Shown piece by piece: positions 22,600 through 35,341 of a DNA stretch of 64,000 nt. The DNA lies in the NCBI GenBank assembly GCA_014529385.2, contig CM043967.1, positions 81,478,278 to 81,542,277 of the forward strand. Direction: 5' to 3'. The notes beneath the pieces were generated by a model. The model saw only the letters and a list, made by a program, of their open reading frames with translations. It was not told the origin of the DNA and made no database searches. How positions within the stretch are numbered: position 1 is the first letter of the stretch; every line of letters starts with the position of its first letter. The DNA is from Adiantum capillus-veneris (taxonomy: Eukaryota > Streptophyta > Polypodiopsida > Polypodiales > Pteridaceae). A program made the position numbers and the translations under genes.

Positions 22600-23613
22600 C
22601 TAGGAACCGATCAAATAGAGATACATCCATTTGAACTCATACAAGAGAAACTTGTAGAACCATAAAGTAATGAGAAAATTTCCACTCCATTGAGTAGATT
22701 CCATCTTTGAGCCAATCACTTCAAAATAAGCTTCAATGTTTTGCAAACAAGGATCAAAATTCATCAATGAAAAATCCTTTGCTTTGTCACATACTTCTTC
22801 AAAATCATTGTGTGATTTGGCTTCAATTTGTAAAGCTATGCTTTTGACAAGAACATCCAAAAACATTAGCTCTATCTTATTTGTGCAAAGAGAAACTTCA
22901 TTCCTTGATGAAATTTGGACTTCAAGGCACCAAACATGATCTCCTTCTAGGATTACAATAAGAAAAAGCCATAAGATATTTGCATCACCCTGCACAAAAA
23001 TAAGCATTAGTTTGCTTAAAATCACATCATCGTCACATTTCCTAGCATGGATAAGCATACATACCCCATCATGCTTTATATAGGCACTAATTCTGTGGAT
23101 AAATATAAATATCCCATCACACAACATTGTTTCAAGCAAACTATCGTTTAGCATACAAAGAATTTGTGAAATAGGTTGCTTCACACACATCACAATTTGT
23201 TTCTCATCTTTGGACATTTCATCAAGAAGAACTTCATTTTGGTTAGTTGACATTTCAACATCATGAGCAACACAAAAATCTTCTCCTAGTGCAAGAGAAT
23301 TCACAAAAGCATCGATGGCATCATTTTCTTTATAAAAAAGCAAGAGATCATTTTCATCACGATTTTTCTTCAATATTTCATCACAAAGATCATCAAAGCA
23401 TTCATTTACTTTAGAGTTACATAAATTAATTTCTTGAATCGTCTCATGCTATTCAAAAAACAAATCTATGTTATCATCATCATCTTTTGAGATATAAAAA
23501 ATATGCAATTCTCCATCAAAAATTGATGGAATTTGACCCACAATGCTTTGGCTGATGGTGCAAGATGTGAGTATGGAGCTACTCGGGGACTCTCCTTGGC
23601 TCTCTTGGCTCAT
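22600..23613 (-). pseudogene. unrecognised retroelement-like ORF, 338 codons, one stop
   Basis: An ATG at 23613 (MSQESQGESPSSSILTSC) opens a frame to 22600, interrupted only by TAG at 23451-23449, codon 55. I do not recognise a domain. The protein is acidic at first (SKDDDDNIDLFF), then rich in Cys, Ile and Leu (ILCMLNDSLLETMLCDGIFI), and ends in an aromatic patch (WFYKFLLYEFKWMYLYL). Minus-strand coding-like sequence continues beyond the stop to about 22288. Its neighbours are a LINE fragment upstream and LTR-like sequence downstream, so I take it as the extra ORF of a retroelement rather than a host gene. AT-rich codon use matches the other old elements here. Confidence 0.4.
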
Positions 23614-23663
23614 AGATCCTCTCTCTTCACTCCAATTTCCATTCCCAAGTGAAACATTGAAAG

Positions 23664-23816
23664 CCCATCAAAATGATGACATTAGATTATAAAATAATTG
23701 CTAAAGATGTCGCCCTTAGGCTCTCTCCCCTCCTAGATAAAGCTATCACCCCTCACCAACACGGATTTATCAAAGGTAGGTCAACCTATGACAACATTCT
23801 TGGAGCTATAATAGGC
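23664..23816 (+). pseudogene. LINE (non-LTR) reverse transcriptase fragment
   Basis: About 51 codons read PIKMMTLDYKIIAKDVALRL, then LLDKAITPHQHGFIKGRSTY and DNILGAI. This is the start of the L1-type reverse transcriptase domain, with its LDYKIIAK and HQHGFIKGRS motifs. The rest of the element is absent. Confidence 0.85.
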
Positions 23817-25197
23817 TAACTTGCATTATACATTATATGGGAAATATACGGGCGTATTTTACACAACCTCATATTATACGGTGCCATATCAGCAAAAATG
23901 GGCAACGTATTTTTTCCCTAGTTTTTTGATTGAAAAAACTTTCGAACGAAAAATATTTAGGAAAGAATATTTTTCGATCGAAGAATGTATTGATAAAAAA
24001 AAGCATATATATTAGCAATGCACCTCGTTGAGACTATTTATCACAAAAGGTATTCCATGTCAATAGTAGACTAAAAAAAAGATTTTTTTAATAATTTAAA
24101 AATATCAAAATTTAAAATAGTTTAAAAATATTTTGATTAAAATCAATTTAATGTTTGGTTAAAATTTAATTGATTATTTCTTTTAAAATCAAACTATGTA
24201 AGCTTTGTATGTTGTGTAGAGCTCAAACTCTCACTCATACAAGGTGTTTATTTTTCAGGAGTCACTTGCTAACTAGTGCTCAATTTATTGACATGTGGAA
24301 GTGAATTAGTGATATAATTTAGAGATTGCCATTGTGTGCAGAGTATACTCTCTCATGAGGTTATCTGTCTGCAAAATATAATAGAATAGTGGTCAGTTTT
24401 ATTTAGGTAGATTTGATTTTGACGTGCAGATGCTTTCTCACCTCAAAGTGAACATAGATAGATTTTTTTTTGTCTTGTGTAGAGCCATCACACTATGCTC
24501 TCACTGGAATCAAAATATAGGAACTTCATGTCCAAATACAATGATATTACATTATCTTTATTTGGATTGCTACATCTATCATACTACGTGATCGTACACA
24601 TTCATCAACTACAGATAGCTGATAATCTTTCAAAGATGTACAGTGGAGTGTGAGAACTTCATGTTTGCACTTCAAATAGATATGACAATCGTCAAGGTTT
24701 GCAATTAATCCTCATGTTCCAATGAGAATCAATTGCAAGATTTGATCAATATTATCGATTATCGTAATGTGTGAAAGCCTTAAGCTTGCACTTTAGATAA
24801 ATTGATATAGAGAAACGTGGTGATGAGTTTTGTTTGTATTGTTTTAAATAAGTGATTAAGATTATTGATTATCGTAATGTATGAAAGCAAAAAACTTGCA
24901 CTTTAGATGAATCAATATAGTGCAAAATGATTGAAATGTTTTGTTTGGAGTGATGAAGTTATTAAGTGCATCAAAATATAATTCGATTGACATGAGTTTA
25001 TTGAAGAATGGTAAGACTATTATTGTTTATTGTTAATTGATAATGTAGCACGAGACTAATTGATAATGTGGATAGATTTTGATCACCATATTGATCGATA
25101 GAGCATTGCTTGTGTAGTTTGTCGCTTTGAATTAATTTTGAGCTCAAAATTAACAAGTGTATTTGTTGACTTGACAGTTTAAATTTATCTCTCAACA
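23817..25197. other. AT-rich region upstream of the hAT gene, with diverged repeats
   Basis: No gene is seen. Three diverged copies of a 110-125 bp unit start near 24638, 24763 and 24870 and share a GAAAGC...CTTGCACTTTAGAT(A/G)AAT block. They may be subterminal repeats of the hAT element that follows. I could not find its terminal inverted repeat. Confidence 0.4.
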
Positions 25198-27184
25198 TGG
25201 TGAAAGGACATGAGTGGAGTTACGTCCACGAGCTGCATGATGGAAATAATAAATCTCGATTGAAATGCAAGACTTGTGGCCATGAGTTCAGTGGTAATGT
25301 GACTAGAATCAAAGAGCATTTGTTTAAAGTCCCCGGTAATGTGTCCGAGTGAACGACTCCGCCAAGAGATATCCATGCTAGATTGCCAAAGTATGCTCTC
25401 ATAGTAGAGAAAATTCTTGTAGTTAAAAAGAAAAGTGCTAATGCCAAACAAGTCGCAATGGACGTTGAAATGTCTGTTGTCAATGAGAGGACAGAGCATG
25501 TAACCTATGGAAGTAAATGATCATATTCCCCAGTCAACTCCTTTTCATGGACATGATTCAACATCAGTAGCAGCAAATCCTAGCTCAACTAAAGTTAGTA
25601 AAGCATCATCCAATGGCCAAATGCTGTACGAAGTGATATACAAACAATGGTTGCTTGAGTTGCACTTGAAATAGACGCAAGATTTTGTGGCATGCGGTAT
25701 ACCATTGTAAGCTATGTGTAACCCCATATTTCAAGATGCTTTATTGAGTATGACCAAAAAAGGGTTTGTGCTTCCTGATTTATAATAAGATTCACAGAGT
25801 ATCTAGATAAAGTAAAAGACAGTACTGAAGCCATCCTCAAACGCATGATGGTGGAATTTGCTCCTGCATATGGTTGCACTATAGTGTTGGATGGATGGAC
25901 CAATTGTCAGAAGAAGAAGCCGCACATCAATGTGATGCTTATCAATCCTAGAGGGTCCATGCTCGTAGAAGCCATTGACACCTCTTTAAAAAAGAAGACC
26001 AATGATTATCTAGCAAGGATATATGAGTGCACCATAGCAAAGGCAGGTGGGCCAAATAATGTGACTGCAATTGTCATAGATAATGCATCCAATTATAAGG
26101 CTCCAGGAAGGGATATCCAAGTTAAGAACCCGGAAAGTACTTTGTGACGTGTCGCATACTCTTAATTTTCTATTAAAAGACATTGAGAAAATGGCCGTCA
26201 TAAAACAAACGTTGCTGGATGAAAATCATGTGGTGAAATTTATTAGAGAGCATGAATTTTTGTATGCTTTTTTTTGAATAAAATCACCCAACAAAACTTT
26301 GCAAATATTTTGTGTGACAAGGTTTGCAACCGCATACTATGTTCTTGCCACGTTGCAAGAAGTGAGGCCTGCATTGATTGAAACGGTAGCTGATAGACGA
26401 TGGGATGCTTGGCTCATCAAGTATCCGAGCTACCAAGACTCTTTTGTCTTTGGCCGAGTCTATTGATATATGTCAGAGGCATTACGTAAAGTAAGAGGGC
26501 ATGCTGGCTTTGGTGCAAAGGACAAAGCTTCCATAATCACAACTGCCAACAAGCGATGGGTGCAATTGCATATGCCGTTGCATGGTGTTGCATTTGTATT
26601 GGATCCCAAATTTCAAATGCACCAACAATCCGACAATAAAGAATTCATGAGTGACTTCAAAATAGTATGCTCTCAACTATTGGGACAAGAGGATGAGAAG
26701 AATGCTTTTTATTAGCAAGTTGATTATGCTAATAGAACTGGCATGTTCCAGGATCCATGGCATCATGCATATAGATGCCGTTGCACACACAAGTGCGCCT
26801 CTATAGTGGAAGGAGTATGGTGGGGAAAAAGTGGAGTTGCAACACATTGCTGTTAGAGTTCTATCTATTGTTGCATCAAGTGGAAGCTGTGAGAGAAACA
26901 GGTCGGCTTTTGACTTTATGCATACCAAGAAGCAAAACCACCTTCATCCTAAATGTGCTGCTGATTTATTTTTTGTTTTTTTCAACATGAGACTTATTCA
27001 TAATCTAGTGAACATTGCTTCAAGAGCAACACAAAAGCATTGTGGTGTTTTTCAAATCCATGAAGCTATAGCTGCAGTGGAAGATGATGAGGATGATATG
27101 GAATGGGAGATAGCTTCAAAATGCTATGATATGGATGAAATAGATGATATGATTGGTGTGTTTGATGGAGAAAAATATGTATGA
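25198..27184 (+). pseudogene. hAT transposase, degenerate
   Basis: This is the relic of a hAT-family DDE transposase. It starts at MVKGHEWSYVHEL with a BED-type zinc finger (CKTCGHEF...RIKEHL). The DUF659 block lies at about 25800-26100 (GCTIVLDGWTNCQKKKPHIN). A middle region (RRWDAWLIKYPSY) is followed by the C-terminal dimerisation domain at about 26830-27010 (IAVRVLSIVASSGSCERNRS). The parts are collinear, but stops and frameshifts break the frame at least six times, so it is long dead. Confidence 0.85.
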
Positions 27185-27391
27185 CTAAAGGCCTATGAGT
27201 TTTGCTCGATGTGAGTATGTGAGTATGAAGCTATAGCTGCAGTGGAAGATGATGAGGATGATATGGAATGGGAGATAGCTTCAAAATGCTATGATATGGA
27301 TGAAATAGATGATATGATTGGTGTGTTTGATGGAGAAAAATATGTATGACTAAAGGCCTATGAGTTTTGCTCGATGTGAGTATGTGAAAAT
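27062..27391. repeat. 165-bp perfect tandem duplication
   Basis: The stretch beginning GAAGCTATAGCTGCAG at 27062 repeats at 27227 with no difference that I can see. It covers the acidic tail and stop of the hAT gene plus 3' sequence. The duplication must be much younger than the hAT decay. Confidence 0.9.
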
Positions 27392-27440
27392 TATGACACA
27401 TCTTCATTTTACACTACAAGATGTTCACACCTGTCTCTCT

Positions 27441-27448
<8 letters not shown>

Positions 27449-27504
<56 letters not shown>
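27449..27504. repeat. (CT)n-(AT)n microsatellite
   Basis: A pure CT run passes directly into an AT run; no gene. Confidence 0.95.
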
Positions 27505-27506
<2 letters not shown>

Positions 27507-27656
27507 AGTTACTTTTTCAATAAGAGTCATAATTATAATTAGATACAATATAATACAATTGGTTTAATCGAGAAAATACAAATGGACAGTTGAGGGGCTA
27601 ATGACGAGCTATGATTACAAAAACTGTAGCCCTTCGCCAAAATAGATAGGGGTAAA

Positions 27657-30078
27657 GTGAGCGGATGTATGCGAAAGCTGAAGGAAGCTCAAAGGAAAGC
27701 AAAGGAAGAGGCGGCTCAGCAACAGAGACAAACGGAAGCTACTGAACCAAGTGAGTCACATGATGACCACAGGAGATGTATCCAAGACCCACTTCACCCA
27801 CTACGGAGCAAGAAGACCATCCCATGCCAAGTCCAAGTCCTTCACCAACTGCTAAACCTAATGAAGGCGAGGACACAAAGGGAAAAGAGAAGCAACATGA
27901 ACAGCTAAAGGGAATAGACAAAATTGAAGTAGGATCTTTTACAACAACCCAAACAGAATCAGCTGAGGCATCCATGAAGCCTCAAGAAGCAGGAGCAGCC
28001 GAGGCATCCACAAAGCCTCAAGGAGGAGAAATAGAACCCCCTCCATGGCCACAAGTAAAAGCCACCACACCGGACCAAACAAAGAGCCACAAACTAAAAC
28101 GGCCCAAATATCTAAACAACCCTAGATAGAGCCTAAAGAGTGGGAAAAAAATGACGAAGTCATCATGCAAGTGAATGAATAAGCCAAGCAAATGCAGCTA
28201 ATGACAAATAAGATGCGAACAACAACACTTAGCCGCAGTGCTAAGGCTAAGAAGCTTGAACTAGTCATTGATGCTCTACAAGGAGAACTAGATAACCGAA
28301 TGAACATCATTGCAGATCTTCAAAGGTAGATCAAAGAGCTGAAAAATGAAGCAGAACAACATCAGATTGCAAAGGAGAAGCAGCAAAAAGAGATGGAAGA
28401 GCTTCTGACTAAAATATCCGATGCATGCAAAAGCAAAGATCAACAAATTACAGAAGTAACCAATGAACTTCTAGCCACTACTCTGTCAGTACAAAAGATC
28501 CAAGTGCAACTCGATGTAGCTAATGCTTCTTTGAAGTATTCTGAGCAATGGATCAATGATCAAGCAACATTTTTAAGACCGACAAGAGAAAATCACGTTG
28601 TCGCCTCAATCAAGGGAAAATATGTCATAGGAACAGAGTAATAGAGATAGACAACAAAAGATAGAGAAAGAGATCTTTGTATTGATGAATTTTTGCAGAG
28701 TTTTGATACAACAGAGGAGCAATTGAATATGGGCGCACTTCGTTGTACGGAGCTCGAACCTCCCGACCACCCTCGAGCTTCAGTCCGCTTGCATGCAACG
28801 TCTCACTCGCACTCGCACTCGTAGCAGAGGAGATATGTAAATGATCCCCAAACGCACCACCCCTCGTTCCTTAACCCTTCTTTTCCTCGAAAATCATGCG
28901 ACTTCTCAAAATAGCCACTTTTCTTTTTTTAGGCGCTCCATCGAATCGATTTTTGCACCAAGTATACCTGCAAGAATAAGATAAGAACATGATTGCGAAG
29001 CGATCTGTAAAGGTTAGTCGTAAAATTTTCAGTTGTCTTCAACTGAACATAACTCCCAAATGGAGCCAAAACAACCCAAGTCCGTCTCACACAATCTTGT
29101 TGCTCTCATTGCGCTCTTCGACAGCTATGTGATGGAAAATTTCCATAGCCTGCTCTGATTTGCTAAAAATCAACCTACAAAACAGCATTTTCTCAAAACG
29201 ATGGAAAAATAGCAAATCTCACTTTTTCCTTAATCTTTGGCCCTCAACGAGCATCAAAACATCAAAATCTCTAAAGACTCAGAGAACCAAAGTTGTTCCT
29301 TATAACACAGGATTCAATCGCTTCATACATCACTTTTCCAAAATCCCACATTAACACCTTCAAAAATGACCTAGAAAGTGTCTTCCGGCTCAAAAAAATT
29401 TATTGGACGAAAACAATCCACACATCCTTCTACACAGTGGACCAACTTTAAAACGACCAAAACTTCCTAGAAAAACAAAATTTATTGCTACAACACTTCA
29501 AAAATCAAGTCCTATTATACAACAAATGAACTCTACAAGACTTTAGAAAAGAAGAACAAGGACCTTGAGCTAGAGCTGAAGCTGGAGAAAGCGCAAAGAT
29601 GAGACCTTGCCTTGATGCAGGTCCAAAGAGAAGAGAAATTGCTCAAAGAAATAGAGGAATTAAAGAGAGTCAATCAGCTGCTAAGAGTGGGATAACCAGA
29701 AACTCAGGATGAAGCAAGAACCTCGAACAACCAACCATCGACATACCCTCAGTCTCTTTTGCTGATATGGAAACACAGCCGTCAGAAGGACTAGTAGGAG
29801 AGTCGGATTTTCAAGTACCACTCACTGAAGCCGAGCAAGTGCCAATGGCCCAGCTTTCTAAAGCTGAGGAAGATGCACTGAAAGAGAAGATTGTCCAAGA
29901 AACAGATGCTGAATGGAAAGAGCAATGGATTAGGAGTTGAGATTCTCCACTCAGTAAATGTAACTCAGATCACTCCCAACCAAATCAATGCTCAATGGAA
30001 TCAAAAATCACTGCCCTACCCATTGATAAAAGTGGAGCTACTACAGGTTAAGGAAAGACTATACAAGGATATGCAGGC
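27657..30078 (+). pseudogene. coiled-coil ORF of a plus-strand LTR element
   Basis: This is a long, broken plus-strand reading frame. Part 1 (27657-28126, with one frameshift near 27770) is Lys/Glu/Gln-rich (MRKLKEAQRKAKEEAAQQQR) and then Pro/Ser/Thr-rich (MPSPSPSPTAKPNEGEDTKG). Part 2 (28130-28622) has heptad-like repeats (ADLQR, KELKNEAEQHQIAKEKQQKE) typical of a coiled coil. After a solo LTR (28623-29524) part 3 continues the coiled coil (LYKTLEKKNKDLELELKLEK) and an acidic tail to 30073. I see no zinc knuckle, protease or reverse transcriptase, so this may be the gag-like protein of a non-autonomous or unusual LTR element. Further remains follow at 35342-35843. Confidence 0.5.
28623..29524 (-). 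mobile_element. solo LTR, family L, copy 1
   Basis: About 900 bp from TGTCATAGGAACAGAG to CCTATTATACAACA, with no internal domain beside it. The outer part matches the reverse complement of the solo LTR at 40997-42134, for example GAGAAAGAGATCTTTGTATT. The coiled-coil frame resumes on both sides. The flanks (AAATA and AATGA) do not form a clean duplication, so the ends may be off by a few bases. Confidence 0.75.
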
Positions 30079-30236
30079 TGAAAGGACAAGGAAACTAGAA
30101 CATGCTCATCACCACCCAACCATGCCCTATATGGGCCCTTGGCCTTCTATATATAGGGACCCCCTTGACTGCATGTCCGTCCGGGCCCTTGGCCCTCGCC
30201 CATGGCTGAGAGACTGGTCCTACAATTGTCCTGACA
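30079..30236 (-). repeat. 3' LTR of the LARD-like element
   Basis: 158 bp, TG...CA. It differs from its partner mainly by an extra segment of about 15 bp around 30195-30212 and by scattered substitutions. Confidence 0.9.
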
Positions 30237-33200
30237 TTACTCCCCCCTTGGAGAAGCATTTTCGTCCGCGAAAACACAAGTGATGGTATCTTCATAAGAA
30301 CACTAATGTTTTCTACTGTAACATCCCTCATGTATCTAATGGTTCATTTGAGCAAAACCCGGTTCAGTAGGAGGTTCAATGAAACCAACAGTAACATCTT
30401 GATTTTCTACATTGTTGTCCATTTTTAACCATCTGATGGTACCGGTTCCTATCCAAACATAGTATGTAGACTCCATTTAGAACGCTCATGAGCATGGTAA
30501 ACAAGTTTATCACAACACAGGTGTACCAAAAAGAGTACGTCTTGTCACTTTCCATGAAAGTAACTTGCTGACATAACTCATCAGCCAAGTTTAAGTCCTT
30601 GACTTGTTCCCAATTTTCATCATCAGTAAACAACCCTACCCTAACAAGTGTTCAAGGTTGAGAACCTGAGTTATACATGAAGAGACTACACCTAGTCACA
30701 AACATGCTTTAACTTATAGTAAGAAAACTCTAAGTAGAGCAATAAATGCTTACTAATTGGATCGCTTGGTGCTAATGTACGCACTTTGCATATCCTTCAG
30801 CACCAACTTACACTTTGTAATCTGCCTATCCCCTTGGATAACTGATAGTACTGAAGTGTGTTCCCTCACGGTTTACAGACAATCGTCCCAAGTGACTGGT
30901 AAAAGGGAATCACAATATCGTGTAACATTGTTGAGAAATAACCATCGTGGTTAACTTGAGAAATCCACAAACACCCAAACCGAGCCATGACCTCTATTGG
31001 GGACTAGTAGACCCAAAAGTAATCTCATGGAGCTACTGCACATAGAGTGCAAAAATGCTTCATAAGCAACAACTTGAGGAATATGCATGCCGTTCCAAAT
31101 CAGCCTTTGCTAAACACTAGGGCCCATAACACCTAATGTGCATGCATTTAGGAAGAAACAGATCCAAACCTGTATATCCATGGTGATCCTTGCCAATACT
31201 TATGGCAAATGTGATGCGCCTAGCACACATTAAAAACGAATGTAAATAGTTCTGAAAAGAAACTAAATACTTCCAGTTGCAAGCTTTTGCAAGCCTTGCT
31301 GAAACGTCTGAATCACAATAGAAGGTAAAACATTGGTCACTTCTAGGTATAGACAATGAAACTTTTTCATTAACAACTTATAGCCTTGCTATATGTATAA
31401 ACAACCATCTGTAATATTGTTTAGTAGTACTTGTAGCTGAACAAGTCATTCTAAGTATCCGACAATTTTTGGCCACTAAAATTGCCCCTGATACGTCATG
31501 CTGAAAATGGTCTAGAAAGCAGATGTGACCAGCACCTACGGACTTTGTCGTGACACATATTTGAAATAGGGGGCGCCAATGTTAGTCCTAGAGACTCATA
31601 TTTGCCACATGTGGAATATGTCTCACCTAAGGATGTTTGAAAAAGAACATCCTTCAAGTACAAGATATACTTGTGTGTGGAGGTAACTCTAAACACTCTG
31701 CAACAAGAGTGAGAGGGACCCTCATTCATTGCTCCACACTGGCTAAACCAAACTCCTTGAGTTCCTAGACCATGTTGTATCCCATGTGACAAGATGTGCC
31801 AAATCGAATCCGACAAGTGGATTCATAATAGCATAATGTACATTGGACACTACGGCCCAAAATACTTGTTTCAACATGCCCTTGGCATGGCCCTGGGGAT
31901 TTTGAACCGAAAGTTCAGTTACCCATATTCAAATGCACAGGAGTACGTCTCCCATGTGTGAAAAAACCAAGCAAAATTGTATTAGAAAACCTAAGTGTTG
32001 CCTTCGCAATCCAAACCCATTGGGTAGAATCTATGTAGTGAACCCCTTGGTAAGACCCTTTGTAGAATCTGCTCAACTAGCAGGTAACGGTAACCAACAT
32101 AGTTAACTATGTACAGAATGATTGGAATCAGCTTAAAAAGTTGAATTTGTCTACTACCCCATGGTAGATTACTGGCTTCTTTCCTTGAAAGTAGAGCTGG
32201 GATAGATCAAACTATGATCATCAATGCCTATGGGAAGATGTAGCAATCACCCGCCGGGTCTTACCCCAAAACAGTATGTCCATAGACAATCCGTAGGGCT
32301 ATAGAGGGAGTCGAAGATCCACACAAGTGAAATTCCTAGCTCTTATGGACAGCCATGCTGTCTCAACCTATTGCTGCATCTATACTTCGTGGTAGAGATC
32401 AGCTGATGGGAGTTTAAGGTTATCAAAACCTTAACTCGAGCGTCGCACTGAAAACATGTAGTGAAAAATGACACACTAAACATCTGTAATGACACACTAA
32501 ACATCTTGCTTGTCAATTAACGTCAATGTGTACTCCACTAGGTAGAACTGTTCAATCTTGAGAACAATCATCCAAATAATACCAACAATTGGGTCTTACC
32601 CTAGATTAAACAATGGCTCTTAGCCATCGCGTGTGGTTGATAGCCCTCATGGCAATTAGTGTTCAATCGTCAAACCGATGAAAACTAATGTGGATGGCAT
32701 CTTGCCCAATTCTAGCTGAGAGTGAGAGCACCATGGCTCAGGAGGACTCATCAGCGAAACATGTAGCAAAAGCTTCTTAGAAAGGGTGCATTATTCTTTG
32801 AGAGAAATAAGAGAGAGAGAGAGAGGATAGATAGCATGCTGGGCTGAGGAACTTTCCTTGAGATACTACCTTGTATGTACTGCGCCCATGCTTGTGTGCA
32901 TCTTATGCGTAGCGTGCAGCTTATCCTATAAGCCTACAACAATCTGATTGGATAACGCTCGCATCGAGAGAGGTAACACAAGTCACATCTTGCCTCACTA
33001 TCGTGTAGGAGATCGTGACTGTATGAAAATGACTAAACAACGGCTCGTTGCCTGTGAATGAAGTCTTAAGTCTTAGATTTGGATTCCTTGTAGTGTTATT
33101 GTGTGTTGACAACAACCAAAAAGCATGTTGAAACTTAGAAAGCATATTGAAAGAATACAGAAGTTTCTTCATCCTTGAAAGAGTGTCTGGTGTTATAGAG

Positions 33201-35068
33201 GAAGCGTAATTTATGAGGTAGTGGAGTTGAGTCCACTTGACCAACATGCCGTGCATGCGAAATTGTAAGCCCTTGGCTACTATTATGGCCTCAAGCATGA
33301 GAGTCGAAGCCGTAAGTGCCTTGCACAGTCTGCATTGGTAGTGATGCATCATAACGTGATGTCACCACATAGAAAAGGGGAACAAATTTCTAATCGTAAC
33401 AGTTCCCCAAACTAGCGCGCCAATGCCCTTGATACCAAATCAATAGGCAGTACCGTGGCACGCGTGAGAAGCCTTGCTTCATGTGAAATTGTCAAAGCAC
33501 TTTGCTTTACACAATCGACAATATTTTCCAAATGAAATGTGTAAACATGAAAAAATAAACAAAACTGAATTTGGTCTAACTTGGTCATCGTGCTGTAACC
33601 AGTTCCCTGGAGATGTCGACCAAAACGGCTCAAAGCCATATCGGTACAGACGCCCTCGTATATCCTATACACCCATCTGGTACGTGATGAAATAAGCTGC
33701 ATTAGGAAATAACCTGCAAACCTATTGGCTATGCCTTTCCAATTTTATATGCTCATAGCATATGCCAAATGTGCGAAGTATCAATACAAAATTTATCAAT
33801 TGCGAAATCCATGCTTCACCTTAGTACTTCTATGCTCATAGCGAACACATATTCTTGTCAATTTACAGAGCAAAAGAAAGTCAACCTTGTCAAGAATTCA
33901 CAGCTAATTGACCTTGTCAAATTGACAATGTAGTGAAAAACAAAATAAATACTTACAAGGGATGTACCTCGTACGAGCTTACTGTATTCTGGAAGTTTGT
34001 GGAAACGGAGCCGTGCTCCCGTGATGTCTTAGAAAAGTCATCGGATCATGCTTGTCAACAATGAGTGGATCCTATCCGTATTGAGTATCTGCACCTACTT
34101 ATGGGCCGTTCAACCAATCATCCAGCTTTGGATAGCCAAAGTTTGTTAAACACAAACCTTGGCATGAGCCAACCGTGCCGGGTTGTGATGCCGTGGAGAA
34201 GCCATGCTTAAATTTTATAACAACACGATTTGCACAAGCCTTGCTTGTGTCTTGATGAAATATGTTTTGAAGGAAAGTAATAAGCGAAATTAAAAGAGAT
34301 TGGTAACCTACAAAATACCCTTGAGCAACTCATCATGGCGGCCACATTGCCTGCGTGTTCAAGCATCCTTGAGCCTTGAACCATTTCCAATCTCGAGTCA
34401 AAGCAGTGCTCGAACACGGAAGATCATATCCTTGTTGTGTCAATACCTGCATACGAAAAGTTCTCCATACCAAAAGATATGGCTTTAGCATCGGCAGGTT
34501 GTCGGACGTCCTCGAGCTGGTGTGCAACCTTACATGCCTTGCAGGTTATGCTTTGCATGTCGTGCATGGCTGTGGATACTCTGCATGGTCCTTGCCTCAT
34601 GCCTTCTCGACCCTAGTCGTGGGCCTCAACCCTTAATTGGGTGGGGGGGAGCCCCAAAATTAGGGTGGCCTTTCTCAAAAAAAAAATCGAGCTTTGTGTC
34701 GCAGAAGTCATAACGGCAATACAAGTAGCACGCGAGGCAAAACAGGCGAGGCCGAGCAGAGGGTTGCATGCTAGGCTCCGAGCCTGTGTTGAAACACACT
34801 CCTACTGCCCCTGCGACCTTCTTGAGCCCACCCGTGATGCTTTTCCTGCAGCTCGACCTTGTGAGTTTCTCCTTCCCAAGCCCCCGTGCACACGATTAGC
34901 CCTTGCTTCGTCTTCGACCCCAACTAAATGCCCGCAGTACCCCTGCTTTCATGTCGACCTCAACCTCAACCTTTGCATGGCTTTGCAAGATATGAGGAAA
35001 CAAGCCCCTTTGCTACCATGGACCTTGAGAAGCCAGCCCCAACGAGAATAAAGATCCGTGTGAAAGAA

Positions 35069-35117
<49 letters not shown>

Positions 35118-35193
35118 CATGACTTGAGAAATCCATCTTCTTCGCACCATGGCTCCACCCTCCTTCCTCCTCTCCACATTTCTCTGATACCAG
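30237..35193 (-). other. interior of the LARD-like element, no gene recognised
   Basis: AT-rich DNA with short frames only. Near 30250-30290, the minus strand has the gypsy-like 3' wording FSRTKMLLQGGSNV before the polypurine tract. Near 33412-33440, TTTGGTATCAAGGGCATTGG on minus resembles a copia leader, so an older insertion may be buried here. (GA)n runs lie at 32811-32824 and 35076-35115. Confidence 0.6.
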
Positions 35194-35336
35194 TGAAAGG
35201 ACAAGGGAACTAGAACATGCTCATCACCACCCAGCCATGCCCTATATAGGCCCTTGGCCTTCTATATATAGGGACCCCCTTGACTGCATGTCCGTCCTGG
35301 CCCTTGGCCGTGACTGGTCCTACCATTGTCCTGACA
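35194..35336 (-). repeat. 5' LTR of the LARD-like element
   Basis: 143 bp. The primer site abuts it at 35193 and CAGGC follows at 35337. Confidence 0.9.
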
Positions 35337-35341
35337 CAGGC

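Larger units (their letters stand above)
30074..35341 (-). mobile_element. complete LTR element without recognisable genes (LARD-like)
   Basis: The LTRs are 30079-30236 and 35194-35336, starting TGAAAGGACAAG and ending GTCCTGACA. CAGGC flanks both sides (30074-30078 and 35337-35341) as the 5-bp target duplication. The primer site CTGGTATCAGAG is read on minus at 35183-35193. A polypurine tract (AAGGGGGGAG on minus) adjoins the left LTR. The 4.96 kb interior has no long frame; the longest pieces, such as 33352-32921, match nothing I know. It is therefore a large retrotransposon derivative, moved by proteins supplied elsewhere, or a very decayed element. It splits the coiled-coil element. Confidence 0.85.

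Noticed and set aside
34641-35051. Plus-strand 136-codon frame inside the LARD-like element
   Set aside because: It has no recognisable motif, lies on the antisense strand of the element and starts in low-complexity DNA.
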